Assembly (NCBI GenBank): GCA_029782215.1
Contig: JAKOVD010000009.1
Coordinates: 1-58,282 of the forward strand
Direction: 5' to 3'
Source of the DNA: Chloroflexota bacterium
GTDB taxonomy: Bacteria; Chloroflexota; Anaerolineae; J102
DNA: 58,282 nt
Each line of letters opens with the position of its first letter. Within the stretch, counting starts at the first letter, position 1. Under the pieces are notes generated by a model. That model ran no database searches. It saw only the letters and a program-made list of their open reading frames with translations, and was not told the DNA's origin. The translations under genes were made by a program, and so were the position numbers. Shown here piece after piece: positions 17,021 to 25,124 of the stretch.

Positions 17021-18940
17021 TCAGTTGGAGAGCGTGTGCGCCGGCTCCGGGGTAGGCGGGAGCAGCGCTGAGGGATCAAGCTTCGTCGTGGGAATCACCT
17101 CAAGAACCAGAGCCACCGGTCGCCGCAGCGCGGAGGCCAGGCTCGCCTGCAGCACGGCCCCTTCGTCATGTTCGATAGGGCGTTCAGCCTGTACTTCCAC
17201 AGTGATTCGCATGACGTTATCCGATGAAGGCTCCAGGCGGTAGTCGCGCATCATGACGCCCGGCATCTTTGCGAATTCGGCGGCAAGGCTGCGGTCCAGG
17301 TCGGCCGTCATCCGAGCCGAGGACACGCTGCGCCAGGTAAGAAAACCCAACAACAGCGTGATTGCCAGCAAGAGCACCAGGAGACCAGACCAGGCCCGCG
17401 CAAAGAGCTTCAGATGGCGCTGCCGGCCGGGATGAGGCAGAAATCCCAGGAGAAGAAAGACCAGACCGCTGGCAGAAGCGATTCCTACCAGGTTGGTCAG
17501 GAACAGCAGACCAGCCCCTGCCGCCAGGGTCGAATTCCACATGGAGAGTGCCAGACCTACGGTGGCAAGCGGCGGCACGAGGGCAACGGCAATCGCCACA
17601 CCCGCCAGGGAGGAGCTGACGTGACGGCGGCAGAATGCATACGCCCCGGCGGCGCCGGCAGCAAGCGCCACCCCGAGATCGAGCAGAGAGGGTGAACCGC
17701 GAGCCGCCATTTCGGCGGTGACCGATGCACCGGGCACAATCCACCCCAGGAGTATGCCCAGGACAACTGCCAGTATGGACCCACGGGCGGTCGTTCCAGC
17801 GCCCAAGGTAAGGAGGTGCTTGTCTCCAAGCACAATGCCCAATCCCATCGCCACGATGGCGGACATCAGAGGCGCCACCACCATTGCTCCGATGACCACG
17901 GCAGGACTATTGAGAAGCAGCCCAAGCGCCGCGATCACCGTTGACAGGGAGAGCATCGTCACGAAGTCAACGTTCAGGCTCGCATTCTGGCCGATGGCAG
18001 AAGCTATCTCGACCTTCTCTGCTTCGGTCAGGTTGGGGGCAAAACGACGCACCGCATCCCAGGCACGTCGTCCGGCTGTAACTGCCGGAGTCGGCGGGCG
18101 TTTCACCACAAGCACGGGTACGTGCGCATGCCGCGCAACATGTTCGGGCACGGCGCCCATCAAGAGCCGCTGGAGCACTCCTTCGCGTGAGGCGCCAATG
18201 AGCACCAGATCATACGCGCCGCCATTGGCCTCGAAGATGATGCCGCTGATCGGCGAGCGATTGGCAACCACCTTGACGGTCACGGCCGCGGCCCGATCGG
18301 CGCCTAGGGCCTCAACGACGCTCTGCCTGGTCGCCGTCTCAGCCACGCGGATCTCCGCCGCATCCGCGTCCACCGAAACCACGCCAAGAACGGTCAGGTC
18401 GCCGCCGTAGGCGCTCAACAGGGGCAGCGCCAGCGTCAGGGCAAGACGTGCATTGGGACCACCTGCCGTGGGCAGGAGCAGGTGCCTGGGCGAACTGGCG
18501 CCTTCGTCGGCGCGCAGCACGACGAGGTCACAGGGCACGTTGAGCAGAAGGTCATTGAGGGCCATCGCCCCCTCATCGGTATCCCGTATCCGGCTCCAAC
18601 TCAGGACAAGTAGAGCCGGCTCCAGCTCCCGCACGAGTTCGCGAATCATACGTGCTGGATGCCACCCCAACCGCTTTTCTACAACCACCTGTATGCCCCC
18701 GCCGCGCAAGGCGGCAGCCGTTTCCTCGAGCCACGCCAACGCCTGGGGGGCGGTCGTCTCCATGCCAGGGCGCTGCACATGCAGCAGAACGAGTTGATCA
18801 CCGTACGTGTGGGCGAGAGGCACGACCAGCGGCAGCAAGCGAGAGAGTTGCTGAGGTGATGAGGCCGGCAGCAAGATGGTGTGCGAGCTGGCTTCGAGCA
18901 TGCTGGACGCCAAACCGTCCTGAAAGGGGATCGAAGCCAT
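17021..18940 (-). CDS. USP-USP-DUF389 fusion membrane protein
   Basis: The 639-residue product joins two universal-stress-protein domains (about 18-145 and 150-285) to a DUF389 membrane domain (about 300-535) and a soluble C-terminal tail. The second USP domain ends with GASREGVLQRLLMGAVPEHVARHAHVPVLVVKRP, which contains the GxxGxxxxxxxGS-like nucleotide-binding region with G-x-V-PEHVARHA. The DUF389 part begins NLTEAEKVEIASAIGQNAS and continues with NSPAVVIGAMVVAPLMSAI and about six membrane helices. DUF389 has no firmly known function. Fusion to USP domains suggests that membrane activity is controlled by nucleotide binding or stress. The start has GGTGGAG upstream. It heads the unit with the MFS and LLM genes. 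Confidence 0.85.
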   Translation of the reverse strand: MASIPFQDGLASSMLEASSHTILLPASSPQQLSRLLPLVVPLAHTYGDQLVLLHVQRPGMETTAPQALAWLEETAAALRGGGIQVVVEKRLGWHPARMIRELVRELEPALLVLSWSRIRDTDEGAMALNDLLLNVPCDLVVLRADEGASSPRHLLLPTAGGPNARLALTLALPLLSAYGGDLTVLGVVSVDADAAEIRVAETATRQSVVEALGADRAAAVTVKVVANRSPISGIIFEANGGAYDLVLIGASREGVLQRLLMGAVPEHVARHAHVPVLVVKRPPTPAVTAGRRAWDAVRRFAPNLTEAEKVEIASAIGQNASLNVDFVTMLSLSTVIAALGLLLNSPAVVIGAMVVAPLMSAIVAMGLGIVLGDKHLLTLGAGTTARGSILAVVLGILLGWIVPGASVTAEMAARGSPSLLDLGVALAAGAAGAYAFCRRHVSSSLAGVAIAVALVPPLATVGLALSMWNSTLAAGAGLLFLTNLVGIASASGLVFLLLGFLPHPGRQRHLKLFARAWSGLLVLLLAITLLLGFLTWRSVSSARMTADLDRSLAAEFAKMPGVMMRDYRLEPSSDNVMRITVEVQAERPIEHDEGAVLQASLASALRRPVALVLEVIPTTKLDPSALLPPTPEPAHTLSN

Positions 18941-19045
18941 TATACTGTCTCCACCTTGCGACCGCGTAACCTCTGCGGCGGCGCTGCATCTTAGGCGTGT
19001 AGAGGGGCTCGGCTGCCTCTCTTCTCGAACCCTACGGAGGTAATC

Positions 19046-19294
19046 ATGAACGGTCTATTCGGCTTTCTTGCTTCTGGCGGCGGACGGGTCACACGCATCG
19101 TCGCCGGAATCGTCCTAATTCTTGCCGGTCTCTTCGCCATTGGCAGCGCAGCAGGCTACATCATCGCCCTCATTGGGTTGATTCCTCTCGCCGCAGGCAT
19201 CTTCGATGTCTGTGTGTTTGCTCCGCTGGCTGGTCTCCCCTTCAAAGGGCCAGCGCTGCGGTCTGAAGTAGCCCAGCGCAGCGCGTCAAAATAG
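19046..19294 (+). CDS. DUF2892-like small inner-membrane protein
   Basis: An 82-residue protein with two hydrophobic segments (RIVAGIVLILAGLFAIG and YIIALIGLIPLAAGIFDVC). The pattern GRVTRIVAG...LIPLxxGxxxxCxxxxLxG matches the DUF2892 family (the membrane part of YgaP-like proteins), where it often occurs alone or next to rhodanese domains. The start is supported by a good GGAGGT ribosome-binding site seven bases upstream. It is divergent from the DUF389 gene and followed by a strong terminator, so it is monocistronic. Function is unknown. Confidence 0.8.
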   Translation: MNGLFGFLASGGGRVTRIVAGIVLILAGLFAIGSAAGYIIALIGLIPLAAGIFDVCVFAPLAGLPFKGPALRSEVAQRSASK

Positions 19295-19339
19295 CGGTCG
19301 GCGGCGGAAGCGGCCGGGACTGCAAGCGGCCGTTGGACA

Positions 19340-19375
19340 GGGGCTGTCGCACAGTGCGACAGCCCCGTTTTCTTT
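19340..19375 (+). terminator. Rho-independent terminator
   Basis: A perfect inverted repeat with 13-base arms (GGGGCTGTCGCAC at 19340-19352 and GTGCGACAGCCCC at 19354-19366) is followed by GTTTTCTTT. It ends the DUF2892 gene transcript 45 bases after its stop codon. Confidence 0.9.
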
Positions 19376-19392
19376 GCCAAGGCGACGGTTCT

Positions 19393-19422
19393 TTGTCGAA
19401 AGCCCACCGCCTTCGCTATAAT
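19393..19422 (+). promoter_or_regulatory. Probable promoter of the chelatase gene
   Basis: TTGTCG at 19393-19398, an 18-base spacer and a perfect TATAAT at 19417-19422. The expected start is near 19429, and GGAG lies ten bases before the ATG at 19457. It follows immediately after the terminator of the gene upstream. Confidence 0.6.
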
Positions 19423-19456
19423 CGCGGGACGTATCACAAGTCACGGAGTTCACGAC

Positions 19457-20557
19457 ATGCCAGCCGTCTATCCTTTCACCGCCATCGTTGGCCAGGACCG
19501 TATGAAACGGGCGTTGATCCTCAACGCCATCAACCCGCAGATCGGCGGTGTGCTGATCCGCGGTGAACGCGGCACCGCCAAGTCAACGACGGCCCGCGGC
19601 TTGGCCGCGCTGCTGCCGGAGCTCGAAGTGGTGGAAGGCTGCAAGTTTGGCTGCGATCCCAACCAGCCCATGTTCTACTGCACCGAGTGCACGGAGCGGC
19701 TTGAACGCGAGGGAACGCTGCCCGTCACGACACGGCGCATCCGCTTCGTGGACCTGCCGGTCAGCGCCACCGAGGACCGCGTGGTGGGCACCCTGGACAT
19801 CGAGAAGGCCATCAAGAAGGGTGAGCGCCACTTCGAGCCGGGCGTGCTTGCAGCCGCCAATCGTGGCCTGCTCTACGTCGATGAGGTCAACCTGCTCGAC
19901 GACCACGTCGTGGACCTGCTCCTCGACTCGGCGGCCATGGGCGTCAACGTGGTCGAGCGCGAGGGCATCAGCTTCCAGCATCCCGCCAACTTCATTCTCG
20001 TCGGCACCATGAACCCGGAAGAGGGTGACCTGCGGCCCCAGCTCCTGGATCGCTTCGCTCACGCCGTGGACATCGAAGGCATCTCCGACGCCGTGCAGCG
20101 CGTGGAGATCGTCCGCCGCCGCCTGGACTACGAGCGGGACCCCGAATCCTTCTATGCCGCCTGGGCTGACGACGAGCACCGCGTTTCGGAAGAGATCGAG
20201 CGCGCCCGGGTCCGGCTGGCGATGGTCACCTATGCCAACCGTGACATCTTCCTCATCGCTCACCTGACCGCATCCTTCAAGGTCGATGGCCATCGCGCTG
20301 ACATCGTCATCCTCAAGACCGCTCAGGCCAATGCCGCCTACGAGGGGCGCTTGCAGGTGAACGAGCACGATATCATGGTCGGCGCCGAGCTGGCCCTGCC
20401 CCACCGCCTCAAGCGGCAGCCCTTCCAGGACGCCAGCCTGCAGCCGCAGCAGTTGCAGCAGCGCATGGAACAGGCACAGGAGCAGACCGAAACGATGGAG
20501 ATGCAGCTTGGTCAGGCGGGCGCTGCGGGCGATGTAAAAAAAAAAAAGGTGAGCTAG
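19457..20557 (+). CDS. Mg/Co-chelatase AAA+ subunit (ChlI/BchI-like), 0-frame product
   Basis: AAA+ subunit of a metal chelatase, which uses ATP to drive insertion of Mg into protoporphyrin or Co into a corrin ring. The 366-residue product has Walker A GERGTAKST at about 36-44, the family-specific Cys-rich insert CDPNQPMFYCTEC, LPVSATEDRVVGTLD, the Walker B/sensor region GLLYVDEVNLLDDHVVDLLLD and the sensor-1 segment FILVGTMNPEEGDLRPQLLDRF. It ends VKKKKVS because the reading frame reaches a run of twelve A (20536-20547) and meets a stop ten bases later. The linker and VWA domain expected in a ChlD-type protein continue in the -1 frame. So the 0-frame gives a ChlI-like short form, and frameshifting would give the ChlD-like long form of about 682 residues. 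Confidence 0.9.
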   Translation: MPAVYPFTAIVGQDRMKRALILNAINPQIGGVLIRGERGTAKSTTARGLAALLPELEVVEGCKFGCDPNQPMFYCTECTERLEREGTLPVTTRRIRFVDLPVSATEDRVVGTLDIEKAIKKGERHFEPGVLAAANRGLLYVDEVNLLDDHVVDLLLDSAAMGVNVVEREGISFQHPANFILVGTMNPEEGDLRPQLLDRFAHAVDIEGISDAVQRVEIVRRRLDYERDPESFYAAWADDEHRVSEEIERARVRLAMVTYANRDIFLIAHLTASFKVDGHRADIVILKTAQANAAYEGRLQVNEHDIMVGAELALPHRLKRQPFQDASLQPQQLQQRMEQAQEQTETMEMQLGQAGAAGDVKKKKVS

Positions 20558-20591
20558 AAGGCGAACAGGTCCCGTCTGGCTTCGACGGGAC
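20534..20591 (+). promoter_or_regulatory. Putative -1 frameshift site: A12 slippery run plus hairpin
   Basis: Twelve consecutive A at 20536-20547 sit where the AAA frame must change to the VWA frame. The 0-frame reads GTA, AAA three times and AAG, then stops at 20555-20557. After a -1 slip the frame stays open through a charged linker into the VWA domain. A perfect 8-base stem, GTCCCGTC (20569-20576) with GACGGGAC (20584-20591) and a 7-base loop, lies 21 bases downstream. Slippery runs with a structure behind them are the elements of programmed frameshifting; a long A-run can also cause polymerase slippage. A read error in the run is the main alternative. Confidence 0.7.
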
Positions 20592-20709
20592 GCCCGGCGA
20601 GACCGAGCAGCAGACCGGCCAGGACTCACCCAACCCCAGCGACAAGAAGGGTCCCGGCCGGCTGGCCCAGGTTGGCGATACCTTCAAAGTCAAGCGGCTG
20701 GATACGCCG

Positions 20710-21504
20710 TTGGACAAGCTGACCCGCGCCAAGGGGGGGCGGCGCTCCTCCACGCACACGGACCGCAAGCGTGGGCGCTACATTCGGGCGCGGCCGGCTC
20801 ATAACAAGCTGGATGACATCGCCTTCGACGCCACGCTGCGCGAGGCTGCCGTGAAACAGGTGCACCGCAAGCGCCATGATGTTGCCTTCGCCGTCGAGCG
20901 GGAGGACCTGCAGCGCAAGGTGCGCGTACGCCGCGCCTCCAACCTCATCCTGTTCGTGGTCGACGCCTCCTGGTCCATGGCGGCCGCCGAACGCATGGAG
21001 GCCACCAAGGGCGCGGTGCTGTCGCTCCTGATCGATGCCTATCAGCGCCGGGACCAGGTCGGCCTGGTGGTGTTTCAGAAGGATCGCGCTCGCGTCGTGC
21101 TTCCCCCCACGTCGAGCGTGGAGCTTGCCCAGAAGGCCCTGCGCGACGTGCCCGTCGGCGGCAAGACGCCCCTGTCCTCGGGCCTGCTCACAGCCTTCAA
21201 CGTCATCACCGCCTCGCGGCGCCGTGACGAAGAGACTCGCCCGCTCATGATCCTTCTCACCGATGGGGCGGGCAATGTCAGTATGACGGGTATGCCGGCG
21301 CAGGAGGAAGCGCTGCGGCTGGCCGATCTCTTCAAGCAGGGGCACATCCGCACCGTCACCGTGAACATGGAGCACCAAGCCTTCGACCGCGGGTTGGCAG
21401 CCCAGCTTGCGGATGCGTTGGGGGGCGCCTGCTACAACCTGCCCGACCTCCGCGCCGAATCGCTGCTCAAAACGGTTCGGACGGAGCTGTGGTCAGGTTG
21501 GTGA
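20710..21504 (+). CDS. Chelatase VWA domain (ChlD/BchD C-terminal part, -1 frame)
   Basis: This is the second half of the chelatase gene. Coding in this frame reaches back to the A-run at 20547 (linker GELEGEQVPSGFDGTPGE, then a basic stretch GRRSSTHTDRKRGRYIRARP). The coordinates given start at a TTG that has no ribosome-binding site, so independent initiation is doubtful. The VWA domain shows the metal-ion-dependent adhesion motif DASWSMA (DxSxS type), then TPLSSGL and LLTDGAGN, with the expected spacing. In chelatases the D subunit couples the AAA ring to the large catalytic subunit (BchH or CobN), which is not in the window. It most likely exists as part of a frameshifted fusion with the AAA domain at 19457. 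Confidence 0.88.
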   Translation: MDKLTRAKGGRRSSTHTDRKRGRYIRARPAHNKLDDIAFDATLREAAVKQVHRKRHDVAFAVEREDLQRKVRVRRASNLILFVVDASWSMAAAERMEATKGAVLSLLIDAYQRRDQVGLVVFQKDRARVVLPPTSSVELAQKALRDVPVGGKTPLSSGLLTAFNVITASRRRDEETRPLMILLTDGAGNVSMTGMPAQEEALRLADLFKQGHIRTVTVNMEHQAFDRGLAAQLADALGGACYNLPDLRAESLLKTVRTELWSGW

Positions 21505-21525
21505 GGCGAAGACTAGGCGGACGGG

Positions 21526-22287
21526 TCAGGGCGATGGCAGGCGCCGGATCGATGCGATAATGGCGTCGGCGATCGCCTCGGCGTCCGGGGTCAGGCCGGT
21601 ATCAGAGGGAAGGCTGCCGGCATCCTCCAGGCTGATCCAGAAGACAAGGTCGCCGCGCTTCACCTCCCCGCTGCCGCCATAGAGCACGCCCACGTCCTTG
21701 CCGTTGGCAACCAACGCCTGCCGGGGCAACGCCGTCCCCAGCAAGGGCACCACGCCGCGTTCGACAACTTCGCCGCTGCCGATCCCCGTCGGCGTGATCC
21801 GGCGCTCCTCACCGGCGCGCTTGAAGGCGACGTGCAGCTTCAGCGCCGGCAGCTCGGGGGTCCTCAGCGTGACCCGGTGGCCTGCCATCGTGTCAGCCGG
21901 ATTGGTCACCTCTCGGGCCACCCAGCCTGCGGGATAGCGCAGGCTGAAGCCGTAGGCCTTGTTCGTATAGGTGCGCCAACCGTCGTAGGACCAGGCAGCC
22001 AGGACGTCAGGAACGGCAGAGTAAGCTTGCGCTGGCTCAGGCACCGAGGTCACGGTTACGGTTGGGGGCGCCGGCGTCGCAGTAGGCGCGATAGCCGTTG
22101 GCGCGGGTGACGGCGCTGCCGCCGCAGTCGGTGATGGCGGCGCCGCCGCGGTCGCAGCTGCCGCAGTCGTAAGCGTGGCCGTCAAAGGCAGCGGCCCGGC
22201 GGTCGGCGGCATGGGAGCGGCGCAGCCGCCGGCAACAAGGATGAAGACGAGGAGAGACGCGGTGAGCGCCGGTCGCAGAACTGCCAT
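21526..22287 (-). CDS. Lipoprotein with PsbP-like C-terminal domain
   Basis: A 253-residue exported protein. Residues 1-23 are a lipoprotein signal with lipobox LVAGGC, so it should be anchored through Cys22. An Ala-Thr-Pro-rich linker follows to about residue 85. The folded part begins YTNKAYGFSLRYPAGW, the signature of the PsbP-like/YGFSxxYPxxW domain common in exported bacterial proteins. It ends with a segment that matches the last helix of that fold (DAEAIADAIIASIRRL). Role unknown. It is convergent with the chelatase gene, only 21 bases away. Confidence 0.8.
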   Translation of the reverse strand: MAVLRPALTASLLVFILVAGGCAAPMPPTAGPLPLTATLTTAAAATAAAPPSPTAAAAPSPAPTAIAPTATPAPPTVTVTSVPEPAQAYSAVPDVLAAWSYDGWRTYTNKAYGFSLRYPAGWVAREVTNPADTMAGHRVTLRTPELPALKLHVAFKRAGEERRITPTGIGSGEVVERGVVPLLGTALPRQALVANGKDVGVLYGGSGEVKRGDLVFWISLEDAGSLPSDTGLTPDAEAIADAIIASIRRLPSP

Positions 22288-22438
22288 GAGTCACCTTGCC
22301 TTACACGCGACCAAACTACGTTACACAGACGCTTACGTCTCCCGTGGGGTTCCCGATCGGGCCGCGGGCGCTGCCTCACAATCCCACCACGCGTCAACGC
22401 TCGCCGCCGTACCTCACGACCGGCGTTCGCCGGCTTCG

Positions 22439-22465
22439 CCCCCTGCCTGGTTGCCAGGCAGGGGG
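22439..22465. repeat. Perfect hairpin between lipoprotein and CBS genes
   Basis: Arms CCCCCTGCCTGG (22439-22450) and CCAGGCAGGGGG (22454-22465) with loop TTG. There is no T-run on either side, so it is not a standard terminator. It may stabilise the end of the CBS gene mRNA, which ends 30 bases away. Confidence 0.7.
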
Positions 22466-22494
22466 TCAATTGCGAGGATAGCAGCGAGAACCGA

Positions 22495-23145
22495 TCAGGT
22501 CTCGCGCACGTCCAGGATCTGGTGCACGAGTGGCTGGATCACCTCAACGAGAACATCCTTGGGCACGTCTTGCACCTTCAGCGTCACTTCCCATTCCAGG
22601 TTCGGATCATCGGGCACGTCGTTCAGGCCAAGCCCAACGATGTTGCCACCCGCCTCGAACACAGCCGTGCTTATCCGGGACACCGTGCCCTTCTGGTCGG
22701 GCGTATAGGCAGCGATGCGAACCCCATGCCGGCGCCCGCCAAGCAAGGCCAGGAACGCCTTGAAAATGTCCGTCTCGGTGATGATCCCGACCAGAGTCTT
22801 GTCCTTCATGACCGGCATGCCGCCGATCCGGCTGTCCACCATGATACGCGCCGCATCCTCGATCGGCGTATCTTCGGTCACCGTAATGACCTCACGCGTC
22901 ATCACCTTGTCGATCTTGAGCTTCGCCACCAGGTCATGGATCTCCCAGATTGCCAGCGAAGTCGCCGGTGACGGCGACACGTGCAGCAGGTCTTTGTCGG
23001 ATACGATACCGACAAGCTGGCCACGCCCATCGACCACAGGAAGGCGCCGGATTCGCCGCTCACGCATCAAGCGCAGCGCTTCGGGCACCGAAGTATCAGG
23101 GGTGACAGTCACGGGGTTTGGCGTCATTCGCTCTCGAACAAGCAT
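22495..23145 (-). CDS. CBS-pair protein with C-terminal ACT-like domain (AcuB type)
   Basis: The 216-residue protein carries two CBS motifs: residues about 1-55 (MTPNPVTVTPDTSVPEALRLM...RRLPVVDGRGQLVGIVSDKDLL) and 80-135 (VMTREVITVTEDTPIEDAARIM...GGMPVMKDKTLVGIITETDIF). Residues about 145-205 look like an ACT domain. CBS pairs bind adenine nucleotides and ACT domains bind small metabolites, so this is probably a sensor. The partner is unknown because the protein stands alone. The start has a strong AGGAGG seven bases upstream. Confidence 0.88.
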   Translation of the reverse strand: MLVRERMTPNPVTVTPDTSVPEALRLMRERRIRRLPVVDGRGQLVGIVSDKDLLHVSPSPATSLAIWEIHDLVAKLKIDKVMTREVITVTEDTPIEDAARIMVDSRIGGMPVMKDKTLVGIITETDIFKAFLALLGGRRHGVRIAAYTPDQKGTVSRISTAVFEAGGNIVGLGLNDVPDDPNLEWEVTLKVQDVPKDVLVEVIQPLVHQILDVRET

Positions 23146-23326
23146 GGCAACCTCCTTTGTCGTTGGCTCTGCGTAGCACTTCCGGGTGCAGCCGTAGTGG
23201 ATCTGGTACAGCGATAGGCCGGTGACGACCGGTTCACCTGCACTCCTATTGTACGCTAGGGTATGCCGTTTCGATAAGGCGCGGCCTCAGGCCAACGCAC
23301 CTGCAAATCCTCGTCAAGGAAGGCGT

Positions 23327-23959
23327 CTAGACCGCATGCCTGAGGCGATTCACATCCGCGGAAACGATGGCAGCCAGGTTCCGCGTGATCTTCTCGATGC
23401 TCCAATCCCACCAGGCGATCCCGAGCAGCAACGCCACCACGGCATCGGGAAAACGCTGCCTGATGACCCGGGCAGGATTGCCGCCCACGATGGCATAGGG
23501 GGGCACGTCCCCCGCCACGACGGAACGCGCCGCCACGATGGCGCCGCTGCCGATGTGCACGCCGGGCATGATCATCGCCTGGTAGCCAATCCAGACGTCG
23601 TGGTCGACCACGGTGTCGCCCTTGTAGGGCAGGTCGCCCTCACCGGGGATCGCAGCCTCCCAGCCCTGGCCGAAGATGCCAAAAGGATAGGTGGACAGGC
23701 CCGCCATGCGGTGGTTGGCGCCGTTCATGATGAACGTCACGCCCTCGGCCAGGGCGCAGAACTTGCCGATGATCAGCCTGTCGCCGATGAAGGGATAGTG
23801 ATAGAGCACGTTGCGCTCGAAGCCCTCGGCATCGACGGGATCATCGTAGTAGGTGTAGTCCCCGATCTGGATATTCGGATTCCTCACCGTGTTCTTGATA
23901 AAGCAGATGCGGGGAAACCCGGCCATCGGATGCGGGTCGCTGGGGTTGGGTCCGTTCAC
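23327..23959 (-). CDS. Vat-like xenobiotic acetyltransferase (hexapeptide fold)
   Basis: The 210-residue sequence follows the Vat group of streptogramin A acetyltransferases, close relatives of CatB. It opens with NGPNPSDPHP and has YHYPFIGDRLIIGKFCALAEGVTFIMNGANHRM (the His of NHRM is the catalytic base of the group). It continues with YPFGIFGQGWE, the left-handed-helix repeat GDTVVDHDVWIG...IMPGVHIGSGAIVAARSVV, and PYAIVGGNPARVIRQRF. The enzyme uses acetyl-CoA to acetylate a hydroxyl of its substrate. Environmental members may or may not give resistance. It starts at a GTG and is the last of four co-directional genes after the SdpI-like gene. Confidence 0.85.
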   Translation of the reverse strand: MNGPNPSDPHPMAGFPRICFIKNTVRNPNIQIGDYTYYDDPVDAEGFERNVLYHYPFIGDRLIIGKFCALAEGVTFIMNGANHRMAGLSTYPFGIFGQGWEAAIPGEGDLPYKGDTVVDHDVWIGYQAMIMPGVHIGSGAIVAARSVVAGDVPPYAIVGGNPARVIRQRFPDAVVALLLGIAWWDWSIEKITRNLAAIVSADVNRLRHAV

Positions 23960-23998
23960 TTTGCGCGTGTCCAGGTTGTGTGAGCGAAAAGATGCCGA

Positions 23999-24361
23999 CT
24001 ATGTCGATGGGTTCGACGGTGCCTGCGCAGCGCCCAACGCCCGCAGATAGCGAAAGCTCTGTGCCAGGCCAACGCCGAACACCACGGCGAACACAGCCAG
24101 GCAGCCGAGGGCGTAGCCGCCCACGGTGATGCCGGGCACCAACCACAGCAGGATGGCGGCGGCCGCCAGGCACACGCCTGAAACGATCAGCCGCTTGGCG
24201 GCATGCCCGTTGACCGGGTACCACAGGGCGGGATTCTCCATCGTCGCAGCCACCCGTAAGCCATAGAGGGAATTGGGCGGCACCTTGCCCCAGAGCATGG
24301 GCAACGCCACCACCACCAACAGCAGGCCGCCCACCAGGTAGAGCACGAGCAGCGTCGTCAT
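23999..24361 (-). CDS. SdpI-family membrane protein
   Basis: A 120-residue protein with about three hydrophobic segments. The stretch PPNSLYGLRVAATMENPALWYPVNGHAAKRL is the hallmark of SdpI/YhfL-type proteins; SdpI of Bacillus subtilis gives immunity to the SdpC killing factor and holds back its regulator. Here no sdpC or sdpR-like gene is adjacent, so an immunity function is not shown. It starts 15 bases after the stop of the methyltransferase gene. Confidence 0.8.
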   Translation of the reverse strand: MTTLLVLYLVGGLLLVVVALPMLWGKVPPNSLYGLRVAATMENPALWYPVNGHAAKRLIVSGVCLAAAAILLWLVPGITVGGYALGCLAVFAVVFGVGLAQSFRYLRALGAAQAPSNPST

Positions 24362-24376
24362 CGCGAAGCCGTCGCC

Positions 24377-25102
24377 CTACCACAGACCCGGGATCAGGCG
24401 GAAGCGGACTTCGGCCGCGTAGTCCCGGTAACCGGCGAGTTCCGCCTGCAGCGTGCGGTCTTCCAGAACCGTGCGCGCCACAATAAGGGCCGCGGCCGCG
24501 AGCCCCGGCAGCAGCGCCCAGAAGGAGCCCAGGAGCAGCGGCGCGCCGATCGACTGCAGGATGACGCCGTCATAACCGGGATGGCGCACAATACGGTAGG
24601 GTCCGGTGCGGCAGACGGCATGGCCCCGTTCGCTCTGGATGCGCACGATGGTGGAAAAGTAGGCATTGGTGATCATCGCCCAGCCAAAGAGACCGAGGCC
24701 GGCGCCGAACAGGGCCACGCCGGCCAGGTGCCAGGCCGGACTCAGCGGCGGCGTCCAGCCAAAGCGCATATCCAGGCCCGCCACCAGGGGCAGGACCAGA
24801 GACTGCATCACCCCCCAGAGCCCGCCGATGGCCTTGTCCCAGCCCCTCATTTCCCCGGGTCTGCCGCGCTCGGCCGCGGTCTCGGGGCTGGTGCGGAGCA
24901 GAAAGAAGGCATTGACGGCCACGCTCGCGACATAGATGCCCAGGAAGACCCAGGCCCAGACCCAGGCCAGGGTCCCAGCCGCCAGGAACAGGATGGCGGC
25001 CTGCAGGACAAGCCCGACGGCGATCTGGCCAAACCGGGCCAGAATGCCCTTTGTCGTGTCGGGGCGGTTGGCGGCTGGGGGATTGCCTGTCTGCGTATTC
25101 AT
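24377..25102 (-). CDS. Isoprenylcysteine carboxyl-methyltransferase-like membrane enzyme
   Basis: The 241-residue protein has about five membrane segments and ends with the ICMT/PEMT signature: ERGHAVCRTGPYRIVRHPGYDG (residues about 165-186), then an E-D-R-T-L-Q-x-E-L-x-GYxxYxxxVRxRLIPGLW end. This motif binds S-adenosylmethionine and the methyl acceptor in the membrane. Bacterial members methylate unknown, probably lipophilic, substrates. It lies 22 bases after the oligopeptide-type binding protein and just before the SdpI-like gene. Confidence 0.85.
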   Translation of the reverse strand: MNTQTGNPPAANRPDTTKGILARFGQIAVGLVLQAAILFLAAGTLAWVWAWVFLGIYVASVAVNAFFLLRTSPETAAERGRPGEMRGWDKAIGGLWGVMQSLVLPLVAGLDMRFGWTPPLSPAWHLAGVALFGAGLGLFGWAMITNAYFSTIVRIQSERGHAVCRTGPYRIVRHPGYDGVILQSIGAPLLLGSFWALLPGLAAAALIVARTVLEDRTLQAELAGYRDYAAEVRFRLIPGLW

Positions 25103-25124
25103 GGCTGCCTTATGTCAACGCGCG

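Noticed and set aside
20710..21504. Independent start of the VWA gene at the TTG
   Set aside because: No ribosome-binding site, and coding signal with a family-typical linker continues upstream to the A-run; frameshift or read error explains it better.
22439..22465. Perfect hairpin as a terminator
   Set aside because: No T-run on either strand; it is listed as a hairpin only.
23999..24361. SdpI-like gene as part of a full cannibalism (SdpC) system
   Set aside because: No sdpA, sdpB, sdpC or sdpR-like genes are next to it.
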